A DNA stretch of 64,000 nt from Obelidium mucronatum (lineage: Eukaryota > Chytridiomycota > Chytridiomycetes > Chytridiales > Chytriomycetaceae): the NCBI GenBank assembly GCA_025765595.1, contig JAIVFH010000085.1, forward strand, positions 62,001-126,000, read 5' to 3'. A program made the position numbers and the translations under genes. Below, piece after piece: positions 34,149 to 46,474 of this stretch (position 1 is the stretch's first letter; the number at the start of each line of letters is the position of its first letter). The notes under the pieces were generated by a model. That model was not told where the DNA came from. It searched no databases and saw only the letters and a list, made by a program, of their open reading frames with translations.

Positions 34149-35713
34149 ATGGCGCAGACGCACTCGTTCGCGACGCACTCGTACTCGGCGCCGGCGTTCT
34201 GCAGCGCCTGCGACGGGCTGCTGTGGGGGCTGGCGCGCCAGGGCGTGCGCTGCGGCCGCTGCGGCGCCGACGCGCACGTGGGCTGCGCCACCCGCGCCGA
34301 GCCGTGCGGCGGAAAACTGGCGCGCGCGGCGGCGGCGGCGACGTTTGCGCAGGAACTGGCGGCGCAAACGGCCGTCGAGGAAGCCGCGAAAACACGCAGG
34401 CGGAAGGCCGCAAGCCAGCCGCTCGACCTGCTGTTCACAACCCCAAAGAACATGGCCGCGTTTGTCGCCCGCATTTCGCCCATTGTCGACGCGTTCGAAG
34501 TCGTCGAGGGGATCTTGACGTGGAGGGATTCGGCAAAAACCTGGTTGGCCCTAGGGATCTGTCTCTCCATCTGTGAGTAGGGAATGCGGCACTTTGCGGA
34601 CTGCCGATAATCTGATCTCAATATCTTTACAGGCACTTTCCCGATATCGTTGACAATTCTACCCCACGTCCTCATTCTGTGGATGCTTTGGTCAAGCTAC
34701 GTTGAAAAGGCGAGATACGAACACATAATACGAAGCAAAGCATCTGGTGATGCATCCGTGCTTTCATATAGTAACGCTAATCATTCAGTCGCCGCCTCAT
34801 TACCTTCCATGTCCAATACCTCATCAACATCCGAAACAGCAACAACTGCGGCAGTCACACAATCAGCAACATATTTAAGAAACATGCAGTTTATTCAAAA
34901 CCAAATGGGTCTCTTTGTCGTTGGTTATGATACTATTGAATCTGGGTTGCGTTCCTTGCATCAATATGCCGATAATAATCCCATCCAAGTGCTCCAGATT
35001 CTCGGAATATCGTCTATTTTAGCGGCGCTTACTTGGATTTATATCCCGCCTACTGCTCTGGCTGTACTTGGAGTCATAACTGTATTCTTTTTCAATACGG
35101 CATTTTTTCAAGCTCTGATAACAACTCTTCCGGCTCGTATTTACAAGAATATAACAACGCGGGTCGATGTTGTTTGGGAAGGCATCCAAGCAGCTTCTCT
35201 TTATCCTGAAGGTTCTATTGTTGTTGTTACGCTTTGGGAAAACCAGCGATGGTGGGCTGGTACGTCTATAAACACCCCAAATTTTACGCTGCAGCAATGC
35301 TAATCTCCAAGTCGTTAGGATTAGGATGGATTCCTCACTTGTTTGGCTCCGAACGGAGTCCTTGGTCCGACGAGTCAGGTAAAATTCCGCGGCCACAAAA
35401 GGATGTGTACGCTTTGCCTTCTGATGGAAATGGTGTTGGAACCTGGTCTTGGTTGGACTCGGAGTGGTCTTTAGACTTTGATTGGACCACCTCTGGCGTT
35501 GATCAGAAGGAGGGATGGCAGTATTGTGATCATAGATGGGAACACCCTAGGTCAAAGTTGGGCATTGGTAGTATTACGCGTCGACGGGCATGGGTAAGGA
35601 GGATGCGGTTCGTCCCAAACATTGGTGTAGTGGTAGCCGCCAGCCTGTTGCCCAAGAAAACGCCTGAAGATCTTGGCGCTGAAGCTAGTACTAACGAAAA
35701 GAAATTAAATTGA
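34149..35713 (+). CDS. C1 zinc-finger and peroxin/dysferlin-domain membrane protein
   Basis: Three exons (34149-34572, 34633-35259, 35295-35713), 489 aa. Residues about 5-55 form a C1 (DAG/phorbol-ester type) finger: H, CSAC, CGRCGADAHVGC, C in the canonical spacing. Hydrophobic segments follow (LILPHVLILWMLW; the ILAALTWIYIPPTALAVLGV region), as in Pex24/Pex30-type reticulon-like peroxins. The C terminus has dysferlin-domain signatures: VVTLWENQRWW, GLGWIPHLFGSERSPWSDESG, TWSWLDSEWSLDFDW, GWQYCDHRWEHP and RRRAWVRRMRF. Family knowledge suggests a role at ER/peroxisome contact membranes; the C1 finger would add lipid sensing. The first exon is strongly GC-rich. The last intron is only 35 nt. 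Confidence 0.8.
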
Positions 35714-35770
35714 CTCTTTCGACATTGTGTTTTTCGGCATCGTCTAAGTATTTTTAAATATTTCAAAAAC

Positions 35771-38700
35771 ATGAACTCAACGTTCACAGTATTAGTCACG
35801 GTCCGGGAAGGTTCAGGCGTGCATCATAAGCTAGTCTGTACTGATTTAGATTACTAGGCCGTCATTTTCATCCTTCTGGCTTCAACCCAAGCACGTCAAA
35901 ACTGTACATTCAATGCCGCTTCAACAACGAGATTCTAACGACAGACCCAACACCATTCTCGCATGACCCTGTTTGGGACACTGATTTAGCCTGGGAAATT
36001 CAGCAGAAACCTCTTGCGTTTTTAAGAACACAAAGAGCAAAGTTGAAAGTTGTTTGTTTTGCCATCGATGCTGCCAACAAACGCGTCCAAGTTGGCTATA
36101 TTATGCTCGATTTGAGGTGATATAAATCATTTACTTTGGCGAATATTCTTATGCTTCTCGTTGTACAGAACTGCGTCTTCAGTAGCGTCTCCAAAGTGGA
36201 ATTCAGACCCAGATATTGAGAAGGATGCTGCATGGGCCTGGTATCCTCTAGTCAATGTCTCCACAAACTCAAAAAGTACACCGGCATCTATTTTCCGCCC
36301 CGAGATAAAGCTTGCCTTCTCAGTGTGTCCAAAGTTACCACCTCCAGCTTCAATCGTCAACCCCACTTGGGATCACGTCGCTCAAGCTCCAGGGAAGGCG
36401 GCTCAAAGCTTATTGTCTGCGGCGAAAGGAAAAAAGGCTCGTTCGTATAAACCACCATCACCAAAGCCTCAACATCTTGTATCTCCGAAAGCTATAAGAA
36501 TGCAGCTTTTTCCTGATTTCAGGCAATTCTTCTTTTATATTTGGTGAATTATTGATCCCATTTTAACCCTTTTGTTGTCAGTCCTCCATCACCTGTCCAA
36601 ATTCAACAAAATCAAAATCAAACGCTTTTCACAACGACTTCTGGCATTCCTATCGAGCTCACGCCAACTGGCTGCTATCAAATAGGGTTTAACGGGCCCA
36701 ACTGGCTTCTTAATTTCACAATCGCATTCGCAGAAAACTTGTCACTGTTGTATTCAACACCACCGAAACACGAGGGAGCCCTCAGCAATGCTGGTTTCTA
36801 TTTTAGTTATTCATTTCTGGGCAATACTATCACGACAACGCCATTTCAAGATTTGGAAAACCCTGTATTTCCGTCTGAGAGAATCAGTTTCCGGATTCGT
36901 GCGTCAGAACAAGACTTCAAACAATTCTTATTAGATGTGGAGGTACTGGTTGTTTGCTTATGCACTGCCAACGATGGATCCATTTTAGGCTTGACGGAGG
37001 TTCCATTCACAGGAATTCTGGATGATTCAACTGAGGGTGATGGTGACGGCCTGGGTATGATAGAATCTGTTGTTGGCGGTTTTCGCGCTGAAGAAGGGGA
37101 TGTTGAGCCGCAGACCCATGTTTCTCGTTCTCAGACGCCAACTATGGACCGCGCATTCCGAAGCTCAACATCCCGAAATGTAATGAATAGAAAAAAGAGA
37201 TCATACGTTCTGGAGAAGGTTGTGCCTTTTTATGATGCTAGGCAAGAGTTGCCTGTTTCTGTGGAAGGAAAAGTAGCGGGTCTTGGCGTCTCCGTGATTA
37301 TAACTCCTGATTTACAGTCGGATATGGTTGAAGCAGAAAGTGGAGGACCTCAAAAGGGATTGCTTGGGGACGATGATGTGGAAGAATTGGATCCATATGA
37401 AGGAAGCGAATTTGAGCAGATGGACGAAGCGGAAAATGCCGACAACTCTCCGGACTATGTCGAAAGGAGGGCTGCATCGTCAAGTCAGCCACCTCCTATC
37501 ATTTCTATAGAACCTCCAGCCATTGAATCGGAACCACCACAGGTTGAACAAAGCTCAGCTGCTCATCAGCGATTTCTTCGAAATGAAATGCGTAACAAAT
37601 CACAAGCTTCGCGACCAAACGAAAAACCTGTCGATCAACCATCACCATGGCATCAGTATAGATTTTCAATAGATCTTCGCTCTCTTCGAGGTCTGGATTC
37701 AAAACATGGGCCTATTTACTTGAAGTACAACTACATTCCATTTGGAACAACTGCTCCTATTTCAACTCACCCACCGGTCAAGCCTGTAGCTCCCATTGTG
37801 TCCAGCTCAAACCATAGTCAACAATCCACCCTAAACCTCCCCCAATCATTCTGTGCATTCGAATTTGTCATGGGTGAAGAGCGGTTGTTGACTTATCTTG
37901 AAGCCGTACCTTTGACAGTCGAAGTTTGGTGTGCTCCTGATCGATATTCAAAAGATGTCAAGATTGGAATTGCGACCGTTGATTTATCGATCGTATGCAC
38001 GAAAGAGCTCAAAAAACTTAATGATCCCGTCCCAGTCTCCCTCCAAAGTGCGGATATCATTGTTCCAATTGTCTCACTGAAAACAATCGATGATAGCACA
38101 GCACCAAATACCCCAACGGCATCGAAAGGAAAAGTTGTCAAAGTTGGAGATCTGCAAATTGTGGTTTCACTCGAAGATTTTGGCCCTGTCAACGATGCTG
38201 ATCTGATGGCAGAAGCCGCATCAAACCCCCAACCGAACACTCTAGCTCAAGACCAGCTTCCTAATTCAGATTACAGAACTCTTCCTCGCGGGCCATCTCC
38301 AACATTTACTAAAGTGATCCACGAGTCCCCACCATCACCCACCCCTTCAGCACAATCATCCCTTCACGAGACCCTCGAATACCGCGCCGCACTGGAAATT
38401 GCTCTTTGGAAGAAATCCGAAATGACAAAGTTTAAACAGCATTTAGCAACTCTAGAGTCACACCTTGTCTCCAAGTTGACAAACGAGTTTCAGACACGAG
38501 ATGCGGATCGGATACGAGCTGTTTCTGCGCGGGTTTCAGAACTAGACGCTTTGGAATCCAAATCCCGAGAAGTGCTTACTGCGTTGGAAACTCGCGAGAA
38601 TGCGGTTCGGATGGGCGAAGAGTCTCTTGTTCGCAGACGAGAGGAAGTCGAGAGACATTACCAAAGAAAAGAGGAAGAGATTGGGGACTTGAGTCGGCGT

Positions 38701-39441
38701 TTGGGTGAAGAGTTTCGGGCCAGAGTGGAAATGGAGCGAGTCAAAACGCTTGAAGCAGAAGCAGGAAGAGTACGTGCTTTGAAAGAGCGTGATGAAAGTG
38801 AAGTTAAGTGGAAGAGATTAGAGGCTGACTTTGAAAACTTCCGTAAAAAGGTGATGGAAGGGAAGGTCGGTGGACTCGGCATTAGTCCTGCTGAAGTGGG
38901 GGAGGCAGCCGTTGCGGCTATCAAGCGCGAATTATCAAATGTTGTAGCGGCTTCAGCAGCCACAGAGAGAAGAGCAGAAATGCTTGAAGCATCGAAGAAG
39001 CATTACAAGGCACAATGGGTCCGAGCATTAAGAGATTTGGCAAAGACCAAAAAGGCACTACAGAATGAGATTCAAGATCGACTGCAAAGAAGCCAAAAGG
39101 ATTTAGATGCGGTTAAGTTGCGAATGTTAGCCAAGGAGGAGATGGGATCCATGGAAAACGAAAGAAGAGTAGTCGATGGCATAAAACTTGAGATTGCCGC
39201 ACTTAAAGCTGCAAATCGGCCTCAAAGCCAAGATGCGGTCCAAACATCTCCAAAGCCCCGTACAGAAACTGGAATGTTAAATCCGAGCCAAAGGCACAAT
39301 CTTGATCCTCGAATTACTGCGGAAGTTGAACGACTTGTAAAAGAACGCGACTCTTTGGTTGACACGGGAATCTATAGTCGCGAAGACAGATTGATACGGG
39401 AATTAGACACTAGAATTGGGAATTTATTGAAAGGGCGTTAG
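35771..39441 (+). CDS. CEP120: CEP120 homologue, centriole/basal-body protein
   Basis: Four exons (35771-35810, 35858-36116, 36169-36543, 36582-39441), 1177 aa. The N-terminal C2 domain (VLVTVREGGRHFHP, TDLAWEIQQKPLAFLRTQRAKLK, VGYIMLDLRTA) matches CEP120 closely. A second C2-like region (LNFTIAFAENL, GFYFSYSFLGNTITTTPFQDL, ISFRIRASE) and a third (FSIDLRSLRGL, CAFEFVMGEERLL) follow, then a long coiled coil from about residue 600 including HYKAQWVRALRDLAKTKKAL, a hallmark stretch. In animals and algae CEP120 is needed for centriole elongation; here it implies a flagellated life stage. It starts 57 bp after the upstream gene. Confidence 0.9.
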
Positions 39442-39516
39442 ATGGCACAGAACGTTTTAATTGCAAAACTGAACTTCAATAGAAATAATTTAAACAGGGC
39501 TTCCAGACAATATGAT

Positions 39517-39678
39517 TTAAAACAATGCTCGGTAATGGCCATCCCTGAACCAAGTGAGGCAGGAAACGCCTCCTGCGGTGCAGAGTTCTCCATCACGCCA
39601 GGGAGGGGGAGTTGCACCCCCATCGAGCATCCCAGCGTCCCAAGGTTGCAACTCACAATCCTTACAGTCAAAGCTCAT
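39517..39678 (-). CDS. Small Cys-rich ORF, possible terminal exon of a minus-strand gene
   Basis: After an acceptor-like TTTACGCTAG (39691-39682) the minus strand reads MSFDCKDCELQPWDAGM... for 53 residues to TAA at 39517. An upstream intron-like segment (donor CCCGG/GTATGT near 39755) would join it to the WCKLMERGWVP exon that recurs throughout the adjacent tandem array. No family recognised; coding status is uncertain. Confidence 0.3.
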   Translation of the reverse strand: MSFDCKDCELQPWDAGMLDGGATPPPWRDGELCTAGGVSCLTWFRDGHYRALF

Positions 39679-39769
39679 AATCTAGCGTAAATAAATACTG
39701 TATAAGACGGAATTCATAAGGTATAAGAAGCCAAAAACATAAGACATACCCGGGACCTCGCCCAGCACA

Positions 39770-42700
39770 GCGAAGGCACCCAGCCACGCTCCATCAGCTT
39801 GCACCACAATGAGTATTGAAAACCGCGTGAGGACCAGTAGGAGAACGAATTCCCCTTTTAACTGCTTCCCTCCTCAACCCCCGAAACAGCCTGGAAACTC
39901 ATCATTGCAGCGAAAGCCTCTTGAGCCGCAAAATCTGTGTATTCTGTTGAAAATTAAGAAATCACTTTAGGAGGCAAAGTCTCGACTAATCGCAAAAAGT
40001 AAGCTTTACCTGGGAAATACAGCAGAAAAATGACCACCATCTGCACCAGCACCACAATGAGTTTTGAAAACCGCGTGAGGACTAGTAGGAGAACGAATTC
40101 CCCTTTTAACTGCTTCCCTCCTCAACCCCCGAAACAGCCTGGAAACTCATCATTGCAGCACTGGGCAAACCGTGGCGTTTTAGGGCTAAGTCCTTCTTGT
40201 CTATATTATTTTTTTTCGAAAAAACTCGGTATATATAAAGAATTAGTGTTTGAAAAGAAACAAAAGGAAAGAGAGCCTTACCTGGGGACCTCGCCCAGCA
40301 CAGCAAAGGCACCCAGCCACGCTCCATCAGCTTGCACCACAATGAGTATTGAAAACCGCGTGAGGACCAGTAGGAGAACGAATTCCCCTTTTAACTGCTT
40401 CCCTCCTCAACCCCCGAAATCAGCCTGGAAACTCATCATTGCAGCGAAAGCCTCTTGAGCCTGCGAAATCTGTGTATTCTGTTGAAAATAAAGAAATTGC
40501 TTTAGGAGGCAAAGTCTCGACTAATCGAAAACAGTAAGCGTTACCTGGGGAAATACAGCAGAAAAATGACCACCATCTGGCCAGCACCACAATGAGTTTT
40601 GAAAACCGCGTGAGGACTAGTAGGAGAACGAATTCCCCTTTTAACTGCTTCCCTCCTCAACCCCCGAAACAGCCTGGAAACTCATCATTGCAGCACTGGG
40701 CAAACCGTGGGGTTTTAGGGCTAAGTCCTTCTTGTCTATATTATTTTTTTTCGAAAAAACTCGGTATATATAAAGAATTAGTGTTTGAAAAGAAACAAAA
40801 GGAAAGAGAGCCTTACCTGGGGACCTCGCCCAGCACAGCAAAGGCACCCAGCCACGCTCCATCAGCTTGCACCACAATGAGTATTGAAAACCGCGTGAGG
40901 ACCAGTAGGAGAACGAATTCCCCTTTTAACTGCTTCCCTCCTCAACCCCCGAAACAGCCTGGAAACTCATCATTGCAGCGAAAGCCTCTTGAGCCGCGAA
41001 ATCTGTGTATTCTGTTGACAATAAAGAAATCACTTTAGGAGGCAAAGTCTCGACTAATCGCAAAAAGTAAGCTTTACCTGGGAAATACAGCAGAAAAATG
41101 ACCACCATCTGCACCAGCACCACAATGAGTATTGAAAACCGCGTGAGGACTAGTAGGAGAACGAATTCCCCTTTTAACTGCTTCCCTCCTCAACCCCCGA
41201 AACAGCCTGGAAACTCATCATTGCAGCACTGGGCAAACCGTGGCGTTTTAGGGCTAAGTCCTTCTTGTCTATATTATTTTTTTTCGAAAAAACTCGGTAT
41301 ATATAAAGAATTAGTGTTTGAAAAGAAACAAAAGGAAAGAGAGCCTTACCTGGGGACCTCGCCCAGCACAGCAAAGGCACCCAGCCACGCTCCATCAGCT
41401 TGCACCACAATGAGTATTGAAAACCGCGTGAGGACCAGTAGGAGAACGAATTCCCCTTTTAACTGCTTCCCTCCTCAACCCCCGAAACAGCCTGGAAACT
41501 CATCATTGCAGCGAAAGCCTCTTGAGCCGCGAAATCTGTGTATTCTGTTGAAAATAAAGAAATTGCTTTAGGAGGCAAAGTCTCGACTAATCGAAAACAG
41601 TAAGCGTTACCTGGGGAAATACAGCAGAAAAATGACCACCATCTGGCCAGCACCACAATGAGTTTTGAAAACCGCGTGAGGACTAGTAGGAGAACGAATT
41701 CCCCTTTTAACTGCTTCCCTCCTCAACCCCCGAAACAGCCTGGAAACTCATCATTGCAGCACTGGGCAAACCGTGGGGTTTTAGGGCTAAGTCCTTCTTG
41801 TCTATATTATTTTTTTTCGAAAAAACTCGGTATATATAAAGAATTAGTGTTTGAAAAGAAACAAAAGGAAAGAGAGCCTTACCTGGGGACCTCGCCCAGC
41901 ACAGCAAAGGCACCCAGCCACGCTCCATCAGCTTGCACCACAATGAGTATTGAAAACCGCGTGAGGACCAGTAGGAGAACGAATTCCCCTTTTAACTGCT
42001 TCCCTCCTCAACCCCCGAAACAGCCTGGAAACTCATCATTGCAGCGAAAGCCTCTTGAGCCGCGAAATCTGTGTATTCTGTTGACAATAAAGAAATCACT
42101 TTAGGAGGCAAAGTCTCGACTAATCGCAAAAAGTAAGCTTTACCTGGGAAATACAGCAGAAAAATGACCACCATCTGCACCAGCACCACAATGAGTATTG
42201 AAAACCGCGTGAGGACTAGTAGGAGAACGAATTCCCCTTTTAACTGCTTCCCTCCTCAACCCCCGAAACAGCCTGGAAACTCATCATTGCAGCACTGGGC
42301 AAACCGTGGCGTTTTAGGGCTAAGTCCTTCTTGTCTATATTATTTTTTTTCGAAAAAACTCGGTATATATAAAGAATTAGTGTTTGAAAAGAAACAAAAG
42401 GAAAGAGAGCCTTACCTGGGGACCTCGCCCAGCACAGCAAAGGCACCCAGCCACGCTCCATCAGCTTGCACCACAATGAGTATTGAAAACCGCGTGAGGA
42501 CCAGTAGGAGAACGAATTCCCCTTTTAACTGCTTCCCTCCTCAACCCCCGAAACAGCCTGGAAACTCATCATTGCAGCGAAAGCCTCTTGAGCCGCGAAA
42601 TCTGTGTATTCTGTTGAAAATAAAGAAATTGCTTTAGGAGGCAAAGTCTCGACTAATCGAAAACAGTAAGCGTTACCTGGGGAAATACAGCAGAAAAATG

Positions 42701-43660
42701 ACCACCATCTGGCCAGCACCACAATGAGTTTTGAAAACCGCGTGAGGACTAGTAGGAGAACGAATTCCCCTTTTAACTGCTTCCCTCCTCAACCCCCGAA
42801 ACAGCCTGGAAACTCATCATTGCAGCACTGGGCAAACCGTGGGGTTTTAGGGCTAAGTCCTTCTTGTCTATATTATTTTTTTTCGAAAAAACTCGGTATA
42901 TATAAAGAATTAGTGTTTGAAAAGAAACAAAAGGAAAGAGAGCCTTACCTGGGGACCTCGCCCAGCACAGCAAAGGCACCCAGCCACGCTCCATCAGCTT
43001 GCACCACAATGAGTATTGAAAACCGCGTGAGGACCAGTAGGAGAACGAATTCCCCTTTTAACTGCTTCCCTCCTCAACCCCCGAAACAGCCTGGAAACTC
43101 ATCATTGCAGCGAAAGCCTCTTGAGCCGCGAAATCTGTGTATTCTGTTGACAATAAAGAAATCACTTTAGGAGGCAAAGTCTCGACTAATCGCAAAAAGT
43201 AAGCTTTACCTGGGAAATACAGCAGAAAAATGACCACCATCTGCACCAGCACCACAATGAGTATTGAAAACCGCGTGAGGACTAGTAGGAGAACGAATTC
43301 CCCTTTTAACTGCTTCCCTCCTCAACCCCCGAAACAGCCTGGAAACTCATCATTGCAGCACTGGGCAAACCGTGGCGTTTTAGGGCTAAGTCCTTCTTGT
43401 CTATATTATTTTTTTTCGAAAAAACTCGGTATATATAAAGAATTAGTGTTTGAAAAGAAACAAAAGGAAAGAGAGCCTTACCTGGGGACCTCGCCCAGCA
43501 CAGCAAAGGCACCCAGCCACGCTCCATCAGCTTGCACCACAATGAGTATTGAAAACCGCGTGAGGACCAGTAGGAGAACGAATTCCCCTTTTAACTGCTT
43601 CCCTCCTCAACCCCCGAAACAGCCTGGAAACTCATCATTGCAGCACCAGCCCAGACGGAC
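39770..43660. repeat. Higher-order tandem repeat array (533-bp unit, 1066-bp dimer)
   Basis: A conserved block beginning GAGAACGAATTCCCC occurs 15 times: 39841, 40089, 40374, 40624, 40909, 41157, 41442, 41690, 41975, 42223, 42508, 42756, 43041, 43289 and 43574. Spacing alternates 248 and 285 bp (533-bp unit). Alternate units share diagnostic variants (AATGAGTTTT versus AATGAGTATT; GTTGAAAATAAAG versus GTTGACAATAAAG), giving a 1066-bp higher-order period with near identity. Each unit has a TATATATAAAG box and, on the minus strand, CCCAG/GTAA donors and ...CAACAG acceptors. Plus-strand ORFs of 148-157 aa and minus-strand ORFs of 65-78 aa repeat with the array; none resembles a known protein. 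Confidence 0.9.
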
Positions 43661-43679
43661 ATGGAAATTGTAAGAGCCG

Positions 43680-44108
43680 CCAAATGCCACGGTCGTGATT
43701 TCTATCGTAAATAAATGCTCGGTATAAAAAAGGAGTTAGATTTTGAATTAAACTAATAGAAGGAAGAATTTCACGTACCGAAAGAGTCCTCCCGCAAATG
43801 CAATCATTGAATAATGGAGTTATAATATTTCATCTGATTTGAGACGCTCTGCAGGTAGAAAGAAAAAGAAGGAAACGCAGAAAATGTAATGCTACCACAA
43901 GTAAGCGATATAGCAGCAAGAAGGTTGATTGTTTCAGCGCGTTTAACTCAAGTTCGGCGTCTCGACGAAGCTGAGGACCTGGAAGGAAGGAAGAGCGAGC
44001 ACTTGAAAGATTGCATAATCAAGAAGCATGGCACGTTTATTTGCGTTGAATACCATCATAGAGCCTAATGAGATATTCTGTTAGCAACAATGAAGTGATA
44101 TTGAAAAG

Positions 44109-44147
<39 letters not shown>

Positions 44148-44712
44148 CAAACCATGAATAAGAAAAATAAGTTTAAGTTGAAAGTACGAACAAATAGAAT
44201 ACTCGCATATTTTGGTACGGCTGTATTCATTGATAGGCATATTTGTGTGAGTGATCGGTGTTATAGCGCGTGAATCCAAAAGAAGACACGAAGGTCAACC
44301 AGCGCGTTATTATCAAATAAAATATATGGCACCATCAAGAGAACCGTATGTATAGTCCGGGTCGAAAAAGGATAGAGCGAGTCTTAAGCGAGAAAAAGAA
44401 AGTCGCGCTAGTCAGTAGTCGCCTGTGGGGTAATGGTAGAGATGGTTTTAGTTGCGAAGAGACGCGTCTGAAACGGAATTAAGAAGCATACTAGTGGTGT
44501 GCGGTTCGCGATGTGCTTTCGCGATAAAGCTGCTCAGTGAGCAATCACATGCGAGACGAAGGCGTGTTTAGGACTTGGGAGGAAGCTGGTTGTTTGGGAG
44601 AAGGCGGAGGAGGAGGAAGTTTGTTTGTTTTCGAGGTTTTTTTCTGACAAATTTTTTAGACGTTGTTTGGAAGAAAAGAACGTTTTGGTGCCTGTCGAGT
44701 ATAAAAAGTACC
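43680..44712. other. Intergenic spacer with poly-A tract
   Basis: AT-rich spacer without recognised genes. A 37-nt A run at 44109-44145 may be the tail of an old retrotransposed sequence. The minus-strand donor-like CG/GTACGTG near 43776 could be the first exon border of the transcript crossing the tandem array. Confidence 0.5.
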
Positions 44713-46342
44713 ATGAGATTTAGCTGGCCGGTGGAAAGTAATATTTTCGCTGTGGGCAGTATCAAATTAGTCCAGCGCGACATTGACAAGCGTGATTTTG
44801 ATTTATTTCAAGGTCTTCTCCATCTGTGAAGCTGTGATGAAGGAGGAACACCGGACCAGAATTTTCAAAGTCCCAAAAGTGCAAATTCCTCAAAGATTGG
44901 AAGTTTTTGCGCCAAGCAGAATCTGAAGCATGCAATAGAATATTGCATATGGTTTCGATTTTTTTAATTTTTTTTTTTTGTGTCATGATATCGCCTCTTG
45001 TCCTGCTTCCATTGACGCTTTATGCCGGTCCCCTATCACATTCTGCTTATCTGATATACCACTATTGGCTCAATGAATCTGGTACCATGAGTGTCTCCGG
45101 CGAGTTGTCGAGGCAATTGTCAACGTGGACACATTTCGCCACATTGCAAGGCGACTGCATGTACACCACGGCATCAACAATATTCTACAAAGCTCTGTTT
45201 AAAATCTCAAATCACTCTCGACTGTGGATAACCATGCCTTCAGCTCAACAGGAACGGGAATCAGCATGTGACTTATTGGGGAAACTGACGATCTCTATCG
45301 GGTGGAATAACAACATTGCAGTATCGATATCATCAGAAACTTTTATTCTATGGATGGTGATTCTGAATAGTCTTGTGGTGTTCTTTCTGGGCCAATCGCT
45401 GCAAAACACATCATCTGTTTACTTGAAGCCAAGAAGAAGAAGAAGCAGGCCAGGAGATGTAATATTTGTGGTCTTTTCAGTTGCGTTCTCTGCCTTTTGG
45501 ATGGCGGGGGTACATAATACTATTGTGGTTTGGGGTCATTTCTTGTGTCTTGCCCTTGTGAGTCAAACGCAGCGCCAACCAGATGTCCGGGACTCATCAA
45601 CTTATTCTCATCTCATGTTTTTGTTTTCCAAATAGTCGCCGTTTTATTCTTTAGCTATGCTTCTGAAGCTTCTGTCACCAAGAAACCAAACAACCAAAAT
45701 TACATCACATCGCATGAGATTGAAACCACCAGGAAATTCAACTCCATCAAACAGATCCTCACCAATTCGGAACATCAATATGCCAGCAACTTACTCTCCC
45801 TCGTCCAATAATGGGAACGAGTTGCCTGTGTTTGGAAAACCAACACTTCTGAGCGGCGAGAGTTCCTTGTCAATATCGGCATCACGAAAACGTGGAGGAT
45901 TTAATGTACACACAATAGAGAGCGATGATGATGAAGACAACAATGAACTTCGATTTGGAGGCAACAATCATAAATCAGTACCAAGAGAGAAGGAAGTTTT
46001 GGACAAGGAATTGATTGACGGATTCGCAGCAATTCCAACAAATAGCAGACCTGTAACTAAAGGAATTGGGCAGAAAACTGGGTGGACTACTTCAGGTGTT
46101 TTCGAGAAGGGAAAGTCAAATTGGGTGTCTGGAGGATCATCGACGTTGAAGTTGGACCCACCTCGATTCTTTGCACCAACGGTTTGTACGAGGGGCTGAT
46201 TGCACTTTATTTGTTACTTACTTTTCATCGCCATCACCACCAGGAGATGACGGGGTTGGAGGAGCTGTTCCTCAAGAAGGTGGAGATACGAGACGAAGAG
46301 CCCGAGCCCCAGCGACGCAGCTTCTTGTCGTTCCTGTTCTAG
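44713..46342 (+). CDS. Multi-pass membrane protein, possibly Ima1/TMEM201-like nuclear envelope protein
   Basis: Four exons (44713-44812, 44860-45584, 45636-46181, 46244-46342), all phases consistent, 489 aa. Hydrophobic segments: VSIFLIFFFCVMISPLVLL, FILWMVILNSLVVFFL, the VIFVVFSVAFSAFWMAGV region and a weaker one near YSLAMLLKLL. The cytosolic or nuclear C-terminal half is Ser-rich and acidic (SDDDEDNNE) and ends PPRFFAPTEMTGLEELFLKK, a signature I associate with fungal inner-nuclear-membrane proteins such as Ima1. The N-terminal zinc-finger region of Ima1 was not found, so the family call is tentative. First ATG chosen after an in-frame leader without other ATG. Confidence 0.6.
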
Positions 46343-46474
46343 AATGTAGACCATGTGACGCGGTGTGCGTAGTGTGAATAAGAGATACCAAATTGGATTT
46401 TGGGCACTGTAAGGGACAATTTTCCCGTTTCGCTTCTTCGTTCTCGAAACCGCAACCGCAACGCCGGCCGCCCA

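Noticed and set aside
39770..43660. CRISPR array
   Set aside because: Units are about 250-285 bp without short unique spacers, in an intron-bearing eukaryotic genome; this is a tandem repeat.
40030..43673. Repeated 148-157-aa plus-strand ORFs in the tandem array
   Set aside because: They recur only because the DNA repeats, have no recognisable domain or conserved start context, and the array carries splice-like signals on the other strand.
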